Positions 1 through 8,583 of a DNA stretch of 64,000 bases are shown here, one piece after another. A model generated the notes under the pieces. That model was not told the origin of the DNA and searched no databases. It saw nothing but the letters and a program-made list of their open reading frames with translations. Both the position numbers and the translations under genes were made by a program. Source of the DNA: Streptomyces sp. NBS 14/10 (GTDB lineage Bacteria; Actinomycetota; Actinomycetes; Streptomycetales; Streptomycetaceae); assembly GCF_002224125.1 (NCBI RefSeq), contig NZ_NCSM01000007.1, forward strand, positions 561,839 through 625,838. Direction: 5' to 3'. The stretch's first letter is position 1. Each line of letters opens with the position of its first letter.

Positions 1-1
1 A

Positions 2-925
2 ATCCTCGACTACGCGTTTATGCAGCGGGCCCTGATCGCCGCCGTCCTGGTCGGCATCACCGCCCCCGCCGTCGGCATCTACCTCGTCCAGCGCCGCCAG
101 GCGATCATGGGCGACGGCATCGGCCATGTCGCGCTCACCGGCGTCGCGCTCGGCTTTCTGACCGGCACCAACCCGGTGTGGACGGCCGTCGCGGTCTCCG
201 CGCTCGGCGCGATCCTCATGGAGCTGATCCGCTGGTACGGCAAGACGCGCGGCGACCTGGCCCTCGCGATGCTCTTCTACGGCGGTATGGCCGGCGGCGT
301 ACTGCTGATCAACCTCTCGCCGACCGGCTCCAACGCCAACCTGACCACGTATCTCTTCGGCTCGATCACCACCGTCTCGCGCGAGGACGTGACCGTGATC
401 AGCTGTCTGGCGGCCTTCGTCGTGCTGATCACCCTCGGGCTGCGCCGCCAGCTGTTCGCGGTGTGCCAGGACGAGGAGTTCGCGCGGGTGACCGGGCTGC
501 CGGTGCGCACCCTCAATCTGCTGCTGGCCATCACCGCCGCCGTCACCGTCACCGTCGCCATGCGCGTCGTGGGCCTGTTGCTGGTCAGCGCCCTGATGGT
601 GGTGCCGGTCGCGGCGGCCCAACAGGCCACCCGCGGCTTCGCGATGACGCTCGCGCTCGCCGTCGCCATCGGCGTCGTGGTGACGCTCTCCGGTACGGTC
701 TTCTCCTTCTACGAGGACGTTCCGCCCGGTGCGAGCATCGTCGTGCTGGCCATCGGAGTCTTCGCCGTGATCACCGCGCTCGCCGCCCCGTTGGCCAGAC
801 GCCGCGCCCGCAGAGCAGCCGCCGTGGCCGAGGAGCGCTGCACCCTCCCGCTGCCCGGCGCCCGCGCCGCCGCTCCGGGGGCGGGCTCCGCCGGAACGGG
901 CGAAGCGGACGATGTCCTCGTCTGA
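2..925 (+). CDS. znuB: Zinc ABC transporter permease, 5' end outside window
   Basis: Membrane permease of a metal ABC importer (ABC-3 family). It forms the channel that moves Zn(II) inward, energised by a separate ATPase. The visible 308 codons show about eight hydrophobic segments. The family signature is seen in GDGIGHVALTGVALG and, later, VVGLLLVSALMVVPVAAA. The reading frame is open to base 2 (ILDYAFMQRALIAA...), and this lead is typical of the family, so the Met at 20 is probably internal and the true start lies upstream. The C-terminus is a hydrophilic Ala/Arg/Gly-rich tail. The zur gene 145 bp downstream supports zinc as substrate. Manganese cannot be excluded from the sequence alone. 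Confidence 0.92.
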   Translation: MLDYAFMQRALIAAVLVGITAPAVGIYLVQRRQAIMGDGIGHVALTGVALGFLTGTNPVWTAVAVSALGAILMELIRWYGKTRGDLALAMLFYGGMAGGVLLINLSPTGSNANLTTYLFGSITTVSREDVTVISCLAAFVVLITLGLRRQLFAVCQDEEFARVTGLPVRTLNLLLAITAAVTVTVAMRVVGLLLVSALMVVPVAAAQQATRGFAMTLALAVAIGVVVTLSGTVFSFYEDVPPGASIVVLAIGVFAVITALAAPLARRRARRAAAVAEERCTLPLPGARAAAPGAGSAGTGEADDVLV

Positions 926-972
926 CCGGGTGTCTCACCGGGCGTCTCATCGGCCGTCTCTTCGGGCGTCCA
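925..972. repeat. Four tandem 12-bp repeats
   Basis: Four degenerate copies of a 12-bp unit (ACCGGGTGTCTC, ACCGGGCGTCTC, ATCGGCCGTCTC, TTCGGGCGTCCA) start at the znuB stop codon and fill the first third of the znuB-zur gap. They look like slippage-derived low-complexity sequence. No Zur-box-like AT-rich palindrome was seen in this gap. Confidence 0.8.
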
Positions 973-1070
973 GCTCTCCAGCCCGTTCGCTCAGCTTTCC
1001 CTGGCACAATGGCCACGCGGATGCGCGACGTACGAGCAGGCGACGAGCAGGCGATGTTGAGGAGGCAACT

Positions 1071-1490
1071 GTGGTGACCGCGGGTCCCCCAGTACACGGC
1101 CGGTCCACCAGGCAGCGGGCGGCGGTGGCTGCGGCACTGGACGAGGTTGACGAGTTCCGCAGTGCGCAGGAGCTCCATGACATGCTCAAGCACCGCGGCG
1201 ACTCCGTCGGCCTGACCACGGTCTACCGCACCCTCCAGTCCCTCGCCGACGCGGGCGAGGTCGACGTCCTGCGCACCACCGACGGCGAGGCCGTCTACCG
1301 CCGCTGCAGCAGCGGCGAGCACCACCACCACCTGGTCTGCCGCACCTGCGGCAAGGCGGTCGAGGTCGAGGGCCCGGCCGTGGAGAAGTGGGCCGACGCC
1401 ATCGCGGCGGAGCACGGCTTCGTGGACGTCGCCCATACGATCGAGATCTTCGGCACCTGCGGCGACTGCGCGACGGCGCCCCAGGCGTAA
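1071..1490 (+). CDS. zur: Zinc uptake regulator Zur (Fur family)
   Basis: Fur-family metalloregulator that with bound zinc represses zinc-uptake genes. The 139 residues fit the family. An N-terminal winged helix (residues about 10-75, with GLTTVYRTLQSLADAGEV as recognition region) is followed by a dimerisation domain. That domain has a His cluster (HHHH at 84-87) and two CxxC pairs (Cys90/93 and Cys130/133), as expected for a structural zinc site. The GTG at 1071 is chosen because GAGG at 1060-1063 precedes it at good distance. A longer reading from 912 would add a low-complexity leader overlapping znuB. Its position just after the zinc permease separates it from the Fur and PerR paralogues. 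Confidence 0.92.
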   Translation: MVTAGPPVHGRSTRQRAAVAAALDEVDEFRSAQELHDMLKHRGDSVGLTTVYRTLQSLADAGEVDVLRTTDGEAVYRRCSSGEHHHHLVCRTCGKAVEVEGPAVEKWADAIAAEHGFVDVAHTIEIFGTCGDCATAPQA

Positions 1491-1510
1491 CCCCCGACCT
1501 GACGGCCGCC

Positions 1511-2155
1511 TCAGCGCTTGAGATAGGCCAGTACGGCCAGGACGCGGCGGTTGTCGTCGGCGGACGGTTCGATCCGCAGCTTGTCGAAGATGCTCGCGGT
1601 GTGTTTGGCGACCGCGCTCTCGCTGAAGTGCAGGGTGTGCGCGATGGCGGCGTTCGACCGGCCCTCGGCCATCAGCTTGAGGACGTCGTGTTCGCGCGGG
1701 GTGAGGCTGCCGGTGCGCCCCCTGGCGTCGCTGCGGGCCAGCAGCTTGGAGATGACCTGCGGGTCCATGACCGTACCGCCGGCCGCGACCGTACGCACCG
1801 CGTCGATGAACTGCCCGGTGTGGGTGACCCGGTCCTTGAGGAGATAGCCGATGCCGCCCTCGCCCCCGGCCAGCAGCTCATGGGCGTAGAGCTGATCCAC
1901 GTACTGGGACAGGATCAGCACCGGCAGCGCGGGGCGGGTGCGGCGGGCTTCCAGAGCGGCCTGCAGCCCCTCGTCGGTGTGGGTCGGCGGCAGCCGGATG
2001 TCGACCACGGCGACGTCCAGGTCCTCCTCGCGCAGCGCGCGCAGCAGGGCCGGGCCGTTGTCCACGGAGGCGATCACCTCGCAGCCGTGCTCCCGCAGGG
2101 CGCGCATCAGCCCGTCCCTGAGCAGGAAGAGGTCTTCGGCGAGGACGACGCGCAC
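1511..2155 (-). CDS. NarL/LuxR-type response regulator
   Basis: DNA-binding response regulator of 214 residues. The receiver domain begins VRVVLAEDLFLLRDG, with predicted phospho-acceptor Asp52 in VVDIRLPP and conserved Lys in YLLKDRV. The C-terminal LuxR helix-turn-helix (LTPREHDVLKLMAEGRSN... AVAKHTASIFDKL) binds DNA. The GTG at 2155 starts directly at the receiver fold. It lies 49 bp inside the upstream kinase gene, so the pair is translationally coupled. The regulator is presumably phosphorylated by that kinase. The target genes are unknown; the CPBP gene just upstream is one possibility. Confidence 0.88.
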   Translation of the reverse strand: MRVVLAEDLFLLRDGLMRALREHGCEVIASVDNGPALLRALREEDLDVAVVDIRLPPTHTDEGLQAALEARRTRPALPVLILSQYVDQLYAHELLAGGEGGIGYLLKDRVTHTGQFIDAVRTVAAGGTVMDPQVISKLLARSDARGRTGSLTPREHDVLKLMAEGRSNAAIAHTLHFSESAVAKHTASIFDKLRIEPSADDNRRVLAVLAYLKR

Positions 2156-3426
2156 GGGATCTCCAAGGTCACGGTGGTCGGGCCGCCCAGGGGGCTGTGC
2201 AGGGCGAGACTGCCGTCGAAGGTACCCAACCGGCGCTGAACGCCGCGCAGTCCGGTCCCCCGCGCCAGGTCCGCGCCGCCCCGGCCGTCGTCGGTGACCG
2301 TGACCCGCAGCAGCCGTGCGCCGTCCTCGTGTGCCAGGTCCTCGTGCTCTACGAATGTCAGGGTGATGCGCACCTCCTGGGCGCCGGAGTGCTTGGCCGC
2401 GTTGGCGAGCGCTTCGCTGATCGCGAAGTAGGCGGCGGACTCGACCGGCGCCGGGAGCCGTCCGGGCAGCCGGACCTCGACATGAACGTCGAGGAAGCTG
2501 TCGAGCGCCAGCGACCGTACGGCGTCGCCGAGCCCCCGGTCGGCGAGCACCGGGGGCTGGATGCCGTGGACCAGGTCGCGCAGGTCCTGGAGCGCCCGCG
2601 CGGAGGTGTCGCGCACGTCCAGGAGCAGCCCGCGAGCGGCGTCCAGGTCGACGTCGAGGAGCCGGGTCGCCTCGTCCAGCGTCATGCCGAGGGCGACCAG
2701 CCTGGCCTGTGCGCCGTCGTGCAGATCCCGTTCGATACGGCGGAGTTCGGCCGCCTGCGCGTCCAGCGACTCGTCGCGGATGTCGGTGAGCCGTTCGACG
2801 CGCCGGGCGAGTTCGGTGCTGCGCGGCGCGGACAGCAGGCGCCGGCTCCAGCGGCCGTGCAGCCCGAGCACGACGGGGGCCAGCCGCACCCCGGCCGCGA
2901 TGAACGCGAGGCCGAGGGCCAGTGCGGCGAGCATCGTCGGGGTGGAGCGTACGGGGATGAAGGCGTACCAGTTGCCGTCGTCGAGGAGCCGCCAGATGAA
3001 CGGCTGCACCAGCGCGCCGAACGCCCCGTACTCGACGAGGGCGAGCGGTACGGCGACCAGCAGCCCCCCGAACCACGGCTCCAGCCAGGCCCACCGCAGA
3101 TCGCGCCAGAACCCCTCGTCCCCGAGGACCGCGGCCGCCCGCCGACGGGGGCGCTCGGCCCGGTCCAAAGCGAGCGGGTCCGGGGCGAGCGGGTCCGGCG
3201 GGCTGATCGCCGTACCCGTCCAGCGGGCGGTCCATGACCGGTACCGGTCGGAGAGCCCGCGCAGGGCGCCCGCGGCGGGCGGCAGCAGCCGGAACCCGAG
3301 CCCGATCGGGAGCAGCAGCAACGCGCCGATCACCAGCCCGCCGACGGCGACCACCGCCAGGGCCACCAGCCCGAGCAGCTGACACCTGACGAGGGCGCGC
3401 AGCCCGCCGGCCCCCAATCCCCCCAT
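2107..3426 (-). CDS. Sensor histidine kinase (HisKA_3 family)
   Basis: Membrane sensor kinase of 439 residues, partner of the overlapping response regulator. Two N-terminal hydrophobic stretches (about 15-52) and two more (about 120-140 and 163-190) form the membrane part. There is no recognisable sensor domain. The dimerisation/phosphorylation helix carries His236 in RRIERDLHDGAQARL. The ATPase domain has the N-box EALANAAKHSG and G-box DDGRGGADLARGTGLRGVQRR. The last 19 residues (CASSSPKTSSCSGTG) are read from DNA that also encodes the start of the regulator. The stimulus cannot be predicted. Confidence 0.87.
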   Translation of the reverse strand: MGGLGAGGLRALVRCQLLGLVALAVVAVGGLVIGALLLLPIGLGFRLLPPAAGALRGLSDRYRSWTARWTGTAISPPDPLAPDPLALDRAERPRRRAAAVLGDEGFWRDLRWAWLEPWFGGLLVAVPLALVEYGAFGALVQPFIWRLLDDGNWYAFIPVRSTPTMLAALALGLAFIAAGVRLAPVVLGLHGRWSRRLLSAPRSTELARRVERLTDIRDESLDAQAAELRRIERDLHDGAQARLVALGMTLDEATRLLDVDLDAARGLLLDVRDTSARALQDLRDLVHGIQPPVLADRGLGDAVRSLALDSFLDVHVEVRLPGRLPAPVESAAYFAISEALANAAKHSGAQEVRITLTFVEHEDLAHEDGARLLRVTVTDDGRGGADLARGTGLRGVQRRLGTFDGSLALHSPLGGPTTVTLEIPCASSSPKTSSCSGTG

Positions 3427-3449
3427 GACCGCCCATCGCTCCCGTCGGA

Positions 3450-4298
3450 TCAGCGCGCCGAGTGCGCCATCGCGGGGATCCTAGCCGCGGGGGTCCGCCA
3501 CACCCACGGCCCCGCCGCCACCAGGCACGCGGCCCCGAAGAGCACCATCGGCAGCACCGCACCGGACTCCTCGTCCATGAACAGCAGCATGCCCAGGTTG
3601 ATCAAGGTGTGGAAGCCGCCCGCGAGCGGCAGCCGGTTGGCCCGTACGCGCTCAAGACCGAGCCCCAGGACCACCGACATCGCCACCGTGCCCAGCAGAA
3701 ACCCGGCCGCGTACGCCGGGGCCTGCGCGAACACCTGCACATGCCACACTCCCCACACCGCGCCGATCGAGGTCGACACGGTGAGCGGGCCGAAACGGGT
3801 CCGCAGGAGCGGCTGGAGGAAACAGCGCCAGCCGATCTCCTCACCGCACGCGCCGATCAGCTGCGCCACCACGATCAGCGCGAAGGGGTGGTCGAGGGAG
3901 CGTGGATCGGTGGCGTGGGCGTCACCGGTCGCCAGGGCGTACGTGCCCGCACTGAGCGCGGTGATCAGCAGCGCGGTGGCGAGCAGCGGCAGGGCACGGC
4001 CCGCCCGCCCCGGCCGTCCCCCCGGCCCCGGCCGTCCCCCTGGCCGCGCCGAGGGGCCTGCCGAGGGCCCCGCCGAGAGGCCCTCCGCCCTGCCGCCCGG
4101 CCACGCCCCGGCGAGCAGCGCCCGCACCGGCGAAGGCCACAGCAACGCCACCGCCGCCACCCCCAGCGCGGGCCCGAACTGGGTCAGCTGGATGACCTCC
4201 GTCGGTATCCCCGTCGCGGGCTGCGCCGCGCCCAATATCCCCGCCGTCACGAACGTGACCGCGAGGAACACCCCTGCCTTCGCTTTCCACTTGTGCAT
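3450..4298 (-). CDS. CPBP-family intramembrane metalloprotease
   Basis: Polytopic membrane protein of 282 residues with the three CPBP (Abi/Rce1-like) motifs: EE and WR in CGEEIGWRCFLQPLL, the VWGVWHVQVF histidine, and GFHTLINLGM. These residues coordinate the catalytic metal in the family. Members cleave prenylated or other membrane substrates and can confer self-immunity to bacteriocins. A hydrophilic stretch rich in Gly, Pro and Arg lies around residues 75-110. ATG 4298 was chosen because it starts the first hydrophobic segment directly; upstream codons are poor-complexity. It ends 23 bp before the kinase start on the same strand and may be cotranscribed. Confidence 0.82.
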   Translation of the reverse strand: MHKWKAKAGVFLAVTFVTAGILGAAQPATGIPTEVIQLTQFGPALGVAAVALLWPSPVRALLAGAWPGGRAEGLSAGPSAGPSARPGGRPGPGGRPGRAGRALPLLATALLITALSAGTYALATGDAHATDPRSLDHPFALIVVAQLIGACGEEIGWRCFLQPLLRTRFGPLTVSTSIGAVWGVWHVQVFAQAPAYAAGFLLGTVAMSVVLGLGLERVRANRLPLAGGFHTLINLGMLLFMDEESGAVLPMVLFGAACLVAAGPWVWRTPAARIPAMAHSAR

Positions 4299-4432
4299 AC
4301 CGCCAGGCCCCCGATCGGGTCGAACCGGATCTCGTCGCTGTCGACGATGCCGGTCGGGGAGCCCGCTGCCGCTGCACGTAGCTGCCGAGCAGGGGTGTAC
4401 CAAGGTGCACCCTCTGGGGCTTCGCCTGAGTC

Positions 4433-4496
4433 TGTAGTGAGTTTGGGACAGCGACACGCCGACGCAACGGCGTGTCGCTGTCCCAAACTCACTACA
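4433..4496. terminator. 29-bp perfect inverted repeat (strong hairpin)
   Basis: Two perfectly complementary 29-base arms (4433-4461 and 4468-4496) flank a 6-base loop, ACGCAA. The left arm begins TGTAGTGAGTTTGGGACAGC. The element lies 36 bp downstream of the uppS stop and 134 bp upstream of the CPBP start, both on the minus strand, so it would end uppS transcripts. The perfect match and low internal GC at the outer ends are unusual for a simple terminator; a small mobile or protein-binding element is possible. There is no T-tract. Confidence 0.7.
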
Positions 4497-4531
4497 AAGT
4501 CACTGCCGCCTGCGCGGCGGGGCGGTCGGCG

Positions 4532-5371
4532 TTACTGCGGACCCGGCTGGGAACCGTCCTTCTGCTGCACCTCGTTCGGGATCGCCCCGCCGAAGCGGCG
4601 GTCGCGCGAGGCGTACTCCAGGCAGGCCCGCCACAGGTCGCGGCGGTCGAAGTCCGGCCACAGCACGTCCTGGTAGACCATCTCCGCGTAGGCGCTCTGC
4701 CAGATCAGATAGTTGGATGTGCGCTGCTCGCCCGAGGGCCGCAGGAAGAGATCCACATCCGGCATATCGGGGTAGTAGAGGTACTTCGCGAAGGTCTTCT
4801 CGTTCACCTTCGACGGGTCAAGACGGCCCGCCCTGACATCCTCCGCCAGCGCCTTCGCCGCGTCCGCGACCTCGGCCCGGCCGCCGTAGTTCATGCAGAA
4901 GTACATGGTCATGGCGTCGTTGTCCTTGGTCTGCTCCTGCGCGACCTGGAGCTCCTGCGCCACGGACTTCCACAGCTTCGGCATCCGCCCCGCCCAGCGG
5001 ATCCGGATACCCATCTCGTCCATCTCGTCGCGGCGGCGGCGGATGACGTCCCGGTTGAAGTTCATCAGGAAGCGCACCTCGTCGGGCGAGCGCTTCCAGT
5101 TCTCGGTGGAGAAGGCGTAGAGGGAGAGGTTCTTGACCCCGATCTCCAGACACCCCTTGAGCACATCGAGGACCACGCCCTCGCCCACCCTGTGCCCCTC
5201 GGTACGCGGCAGCCCGCGCTCCTTGGCCCAGCGGCCATTGCCGTCCATGATGACGGCCGCATGCTTGGGCACCAGCTCACCGGGGATCTTCGGCGGACGG
5301 GCACCCGAAGGGTGCGGGTCCGGGGCCCGGTACTCGCGCCGCTGTCGGCCCAGAATCCCGCGTCGTGCCAT
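4532..5371 (-). CDS. uppS: Isoprenyl transferase (cis-prenyl diphosphate synthase)
   Basis: Cytosolic cis-prenyltransferase that condenses isopentenyl diphosphate units to make the polyprenyl (undecaprenyl-type) lipid carrier for cell-wall synthesis. The 279 residues include the diphosphate-binding signature [17 protein letters not shown] (Asp43) and [14 protein letters not shown]. They also include [12 protein letters not shown] and the [21 protein letters not shown] region with the DVLWPDF end motif. An N-terminal extension of about 35 residues is typical of actinobacterial homologues. recO lies 38 bp upstream on the same strand. This recO-uppS order is conserved in Streptomyces. Confidence 0.95.
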   Translation of the reverse strand: MARRGILGRQRREYRAPDPHPSGARPPKIPGELVPKHAAVIMDGNGRWAKERGLPRTEGHRVGEGVVLDVLKGCLEIGVKNLSLYAFSTENWKRSPDEVRFLMNFNRDVIRRRRDEMDEMGIRIRWAGRMPKLWKSVAQELQVAQEQTKDNDAMTMYFCMNYGGRAEVADAAKALAEDVRAGRLDPSKVNEKTFAKYLYYPDMPDVDLFLRPSGEQRTSNYLIWQSAYAEMVYQDVLWPDFDRRDLWRACLEYASRDRRFGGAIPNEVQQKDGSQPGPQ

Positions 5372-5409
5372 GTGCCTGCCGTCTCCCTCTCTACAACTGC
5401 TTCCGCGCT

Positions 5410-6159
5410 TTATTTCTCTACATACCGAAGCGACCGGAGCCCCCGCTCCAGGTGCCAGTGCAAATACGCCGCCACGAGCCCACTGCCCTCCCGGGCATGC
5501 CGAGCCTCACACGCGTCCGCGGTCTCCCAGTCCCCGGTCAGCAGCGCACCCAGCAGCATCAGCGCCTCCGCCGAGGGTACGACGCTTCCGGGCACCCGGC
5601 ACTCCCCGCAGATCACCCCGCCCGCGCCGACCGAGAAGAACCGGTTCGGCCCGGGCATGCCGCACTTCGCACAGTTGTCGAAGCTCGGCGCGTAGCCGTT
5701 CACGGCGAGGGAGCGGAGGAGGAAGGCGTCCAGGATCAGATGCGGCTCATGCTCCCCCGACGCAAGGGTGCGCAGCGCGCCGACCAGCAGCAGATACTGC
5801 TGCATGGCGGGCTCGCCCTCATGATCGGTGAACCGCTCGGCGGTCTCCAGCATCGCCGTACCGGCGGTGTATCGGGCGTAGTCGGTCACGATGGCGCTGC
5901 CGTACGGAGCGATGGTCTCACTCTGCGTGCACAGCGGCAGCCCGCGGCCGACCAGCTCGCCGCCCCCGCGCGAGAAGAACTGCACATCGACATGGCTGAA
6001 CGGCTCGAGCCGCGCCCCGAACTTCGACTTCGTCCGCCGCACCCCCCGCGCCACGGCCCGCACCCGGCCGTGACCACGGGTGAGCAGCGTGATGATCCGG
6101 TCCGCCTCACCCAGCTTCTGGGTGCGCAGCACGATGCCGTCGTCGCGGAACAGACTCAT
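5410..6159 (-). CDS. recO: DNA repair protein RecO
   Basis: RecFOR recombination mediator that helps load RecA on single-stranded DNA and anneals strands. The 249 residues show the N-terminal OB fold ([42 protein letters not shown]). A helical domain and a zinc-binding segment ([26 protein letters not shown], with a CxxC and a later CxxC) follow. The length is normal. It precedes uppS in the same direction with a 38-bp gap, so cotranscription is likely. Confidence 0.95.
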   Translation of the reverse strand: MSLFRDDGIVLRTQKLGEADRIITLLTRGHGRVRAVARGVRRTKSKFGARLEPFSHVDVQFFSRGGGELVGRGLPLCTQSETIAPYGSAIVTDYARYTAGTAMLETAERFTDHEGEPAMQQYLLLVGALRTLASGEHEPHLILDAFLLRSLAVNGYAPSFDNCAKCGMPGPNRFFSVGAGGVICGECRVPGSVVPSAEALMLLGALLTGDWETADACEARHAREGSGLVAAYLHWHLERGLRSLRYVEK

Positions 6160-6174
6160 GGCGCTTATTGTCCC

Positions 6175-6393
6175 TCAGCGGGACACATGATCGAACCGCC
6201 CGGCCTTCACGGCCCGCGCGAACGCGCGGAGGGTGGCGGGGGTGGTTGCGATCACGGTGTGCGGTTCGTCGCTCTCCCGCAGGAGGATCGACGCGTCGGG
6301 GGTTCGGGCGAACTCGACGCAGGCGTTGTCTGGGGCGTCCGCCGAGTAGGAGGACTTCCGCCAGCCCTCAGCCGGCCAGGGTGTCGAAGTCAC
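6175..6393 (-). CDS. DUF397 protein (second of a tandem pair)
   Basis: Small protein of 72 residues with the DUF397 core WRKSSYSADAPDNACVEFA, followed by ILLRESDEPH and an ALRAFARAVKAGRFD end. DUF397 proteins sit beside WhiJ-like XRE regulators in Streptomyces and are thought to modulate them. The GTG at 6393 lies inside the end of the upstream paralogue (26-bp overlap); its Shine-Dalgarno sequence is weak, suggesting coupling to the upstream gene. The two proteins share most of their length, so the pair arose by tandem duplication. Confidence 0.85.
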   Translation of the reverse strand: MTSTPWPAEGWRKSSYSADAPDNACVEFARTPDASILLRESDEPHTVIATTPATLRAFARAVKAGRFDHVSR

Positions 6394-6571
6394 CGGTCTT
6401 GATCCCTCGCATCAGCGCCCGGAGGGCGACCGGAGTCGTCGTGATGATCACATGCGGGTCGTCGCTCTCGCGGAGGAGAATCGCCGTGTCGGAGGCGTGG
6501 GCCAGTTCGACGCAGGCGTTGCCTGGGCCGTCCGCCGAGTAGGACGACTTCTGCCACTGTATGTCGGACAT
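6368..6571 (-). CDS. DUF397 protein (first of a tandem pair)
   Basis: Small protein of 67 residues with the DUF397 pattern WQKSSYSADGPGNACVELA, ILLRESDDPHV and a closing ALMRGIKTGDFD. The ATG at 6571 has GAAGG in front. It starts 10 bp after the stop of the XRE/DUF5753 gene and is very likely cotranscribed with it. Family knowledge: such proteins accompany WhiJ-type repressors and are proposed partners in developmental regulation. No biochemical function is established from the sequence. Confidence 0.87.
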   Translation of the reverse strand: MSDIQWQKSSYSADGPGNACVELAHASDTAILLRESDDPHVIITTTPVALRALMRGIKTGDFDTLAG

Positions 6572-6581
6572 CTCGTTGCCT

Positions 6582-7433
6582 TCAGAGTCGTTGTGCGATG
6601 GCGTGGATGAAATCGCGCGTGTCTTCAGGTGTGAGGGCCAGCCCTTCCGTCCGGTCGAGGATCCGCCGGTAGTTGGCGAGATGGGTCTCCCCGTCCAGGA
6701 AGGTCACGCCGGTGGGCGCGTCGAGCTGAACCGTATCCAGTTGCGGCACCACCCCGCCCACATACGCCACGGACGCTCCCGCATGCGGAAAGCCTCCGGC
6801 CGAGAAGGGGATGGCCCGGACCGTGACATTGTCCCGTTCCGACGCCTCCAGTAGGCGCTCCAACTGCCCACGGGCCACCTTTGGCCCGCCGAATTCCATC
6901 CTCAACGCAGACTCGTGGATAAGGAAGGTGCACGGCGGAGCATCGTCTCGATCGAGCACCTCGCGGCGCCTCAACCGGTACGAGACGTTGACCCGCAGTT
7001 GGGTCGGGGTAAGTGCGGGTTCGGCAGTGGAGAACACGGCGTTCGCGTAATCCTCGGTCTGCAGGAACCCGGGAACGTGCATGATCTGCACCGCACGCAG
7101 ACTCACGGCGTGGAATTCCAACTCGGCCAGATCCAGCGCGTCGACAGCCATCCGGTCCCGGTAGTCCTCCCACCAGCCCCGGCCGCGCTCGGTTGCGATG
7201 GCCGCGAGCGCGTCAACGTATGCCTGGTCGCCGCAGGAGTAGATGGCGGCCAACATCCTGACGCGTTCCTCGCTCACGCCGAGGCGACCGGACTCCATGT
7301 TGCTGACCCGTGAGCCCTCGGCGGCCAGTTGCCGAGCTGCGTAGGCCACCGTCATCCCGGCGTGCTCACGCATCTTGCGCAACTCCGCGCCGAGTCGGCG
7401 CCGCCTCGCGCTCGGGGCTGCCGTGTGCGTCAT
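6582..7433 (-). CDS. XRE-family regulator with DUF5753 (WhiJ-like)
   Basis: Transcription factor of 283 residues. The N-terminal helix-turn-helix covers about residues 14-68 (LGAELRKMREHAGMTVAYAARQLAAEGSRVSNMESGR). The DUF5753 domain follows from about 95 to 275 (VPGFLQTEDYANAV... and FLDGETHLANYRRILDRTEGLAL). In Streptomyces this architecture occurs in large paralogous sets with DUF397 proteins and HATPases, linked to control of development and antibiotic production. Here the DUF397 genes lie immediately downstream and the HATPase is divergent, 169 bp away, completing that set. Confidence 0.9.
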   Translation of the reverse strand: MTHTAAPSARRRRLGAELRKMREHAGMTVAYAARQLAAEGSRVSNMESGRLGVSEERVRMLAAIYSCGDQAYVDALAAIATERGRGWWEDYRDRMAVDALDLAELEFHAVSLRAVQIMHVPGFLQTEDYANAVFSTAEPALTPTQLRVNVSYRLRRREVLDRDDAPPCTFLIHESALRMEFGGPKVARGQLERLLEASERDNVTVRAIPFSAGGFPHAGASVAYVGGVVPQLDTVQLDAPTGVTFLDGETHLANYRRILDRTEGLALTPEDTRDFIHAIAQRL

Positions 7434-7602
7434 GCCCCGCCCTCCCTCACTCCGCCATCACACAGTGTCGTCGCGAGATTACCGGATCACCAGATCGAGG
7501 GCAGGGATACCCGCGAATCAGTACAGGGATGCACTCGATGCCCTATGGTCTCGATAGCACAGCGCATCGGAACCATCACGCATCGCGTTGGGAGAACCCG
7601 CC

Positions 7603-8022
7603 ATGCCCGAAGTCGCCGAACCCGTCTACGCCTACCGGCTCAGCGCCCCCAACTCCCCGAAGAGCCCCAAAGCCTGCCGAGACGCGATCGCCGCTCTCCT
7701 CCAGGCCAACGGCCTGGACGACCTCGCGGACACGGCCCGCCTCCTCGTATCGGAGGCAGTCACCAACGTCCACCAGCACACAGCCACCCCCGTCATCCAG
7801 ATCGACACCCTCGTACGGGACCGCATCGCCACCATCGCCGTACGCGACAGCTCGCCGGACGACCTCCCCCGCCCGCGCAGGGCGGAGGCCGACGAAGAAG
7901 GCGGCCGCGGCCTCTTCCTCATGAAGCAACTCGCCCACGCCTGCGGTGTCACCTGGGAAAGCGGCGCCCACCCCACCGGCAAGCACATCTGGTTCGAGCT
8001 GCGCGACCCGCTCACCGAATGA
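7603..8022 (+). CDS. RsbW-like ATP-binding protein (HATPase_c_2)
   Basis: Single-domain GHKL ATPase of 139 residues of the anti-sigma/serine-kinase type. It shows the N-box region LLVSEAVTNVHQHTATPVIQ, then the D-box VRDSSPDDLPRPRR and the G-box EEGGRGLFLMKQLAHACGV. ATG 7603 is preferred because GGAGAA at 7591 precedes it at normal spacing; the in-frame TTG at 7588 has no such signal. It is divergent from the XRE/DUF5753 gene, as in other WhiJ-like sets. A degenerate copy of its last 32 coding bases lies at 9873-9922. Confidence 0.88.
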   Translation: MPEVAEPVYAYRLSAPNSPKSPKACRDAIAALLQANGLDDLADTARLLVSEAVTNVHQHTATPVIQIDTLVRDRIATIAVRDSSPDDLPRPRRAEADEEGGRGLFLMKQLAHACGVTWESGAHPTGKHIWFELRDPLTE

Positions 8023-8049
8023 CGCCAGTGGACCAGGTAAGTTCCCGAC

Positions 8050-8535
8050 ATGAGCGATGACGGCAAACCTCGGATCAGATTCGCCGAGGCAGCGGATGCC
8101 GCCGTGATCGCGCGCATCCATATGGCCTCACGGTCGGCAACCATGCCCTACCTTCCCTCGCAGAAGCGCAATCACGAGCAGGTGACCCAATGGGTCCGGG
8201 ACGTCCTGCTCAAGCGATGCCGTACCTGGGTCGCAGTGCGCGATGCGGAGGTCATCGGCTATGCGGCCCTTGACGGTGAACTGCTCGAACACCTCTATCT
8301 ACGCCCGGACGTCCGCCGGCAGGGCGTCGGCACGCTACTGCTCGACGAGGTCAGGCGGCACAGCCCTGACGGGGTGTCCCTGCACGTCTTTCAACAGAAC
8401 ACCGACGCCCGCGCGTTCTACGAGCGCCACGGGTTCACCGTTCTCGACACCAACGACGGTGATCGCAACATGGAGAACCTGCCCGACATGACGCTTCGCT
8501 GGATACCGGACAGCGCCGAGGGCGAGCCCGCTTGA
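8050..8535 (+). CDS. GNAT-family N-acetyltransferase
   Basis: Acyl-CoA-dependent acetyltransferase of 161 residues. The GNAT fold is visible as IRFAEAADAAVIARIH at the start and the acetyl-CoA loop LEHLYLRPDVRRQGVGTLLLDEV. VSLHVFQQNTDARAFYERHGF follows near the end. The substrate is unknown. It lies 27 bp after the HATPase gene in the same direction and may share its transcript. The 48 bp to the convergent epimerase gene hold no clear hairpin. Confidence 0.88.
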   Translation: MSDDGKPRIRFAEAADAAVIARIHMASRSATMPYLPSQKRNHEQVTQWVRDVLLKRCRTWVAVRDAEVIGYAALDGELLEHLYLRPDVRRQGVGTLLLDEVRRHSPDGVSLHVFQQNTDARAFYERHGFTVLDTNDGDRNMENLPDMTLRWIPDSAEGEPA

Positions 8536-8583
8536 GGGCCCCCACCCACCCTCCTACAAAAAACACATCCTTCGGTCGCGCGC

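Noticed and set aside
925..1070. Zur box between znuB and zur
   Set aside because: The gap has no TGAAAATNATTTTCA-like AT-rich palindrome; the zinc operon promoter would lie outside the window.
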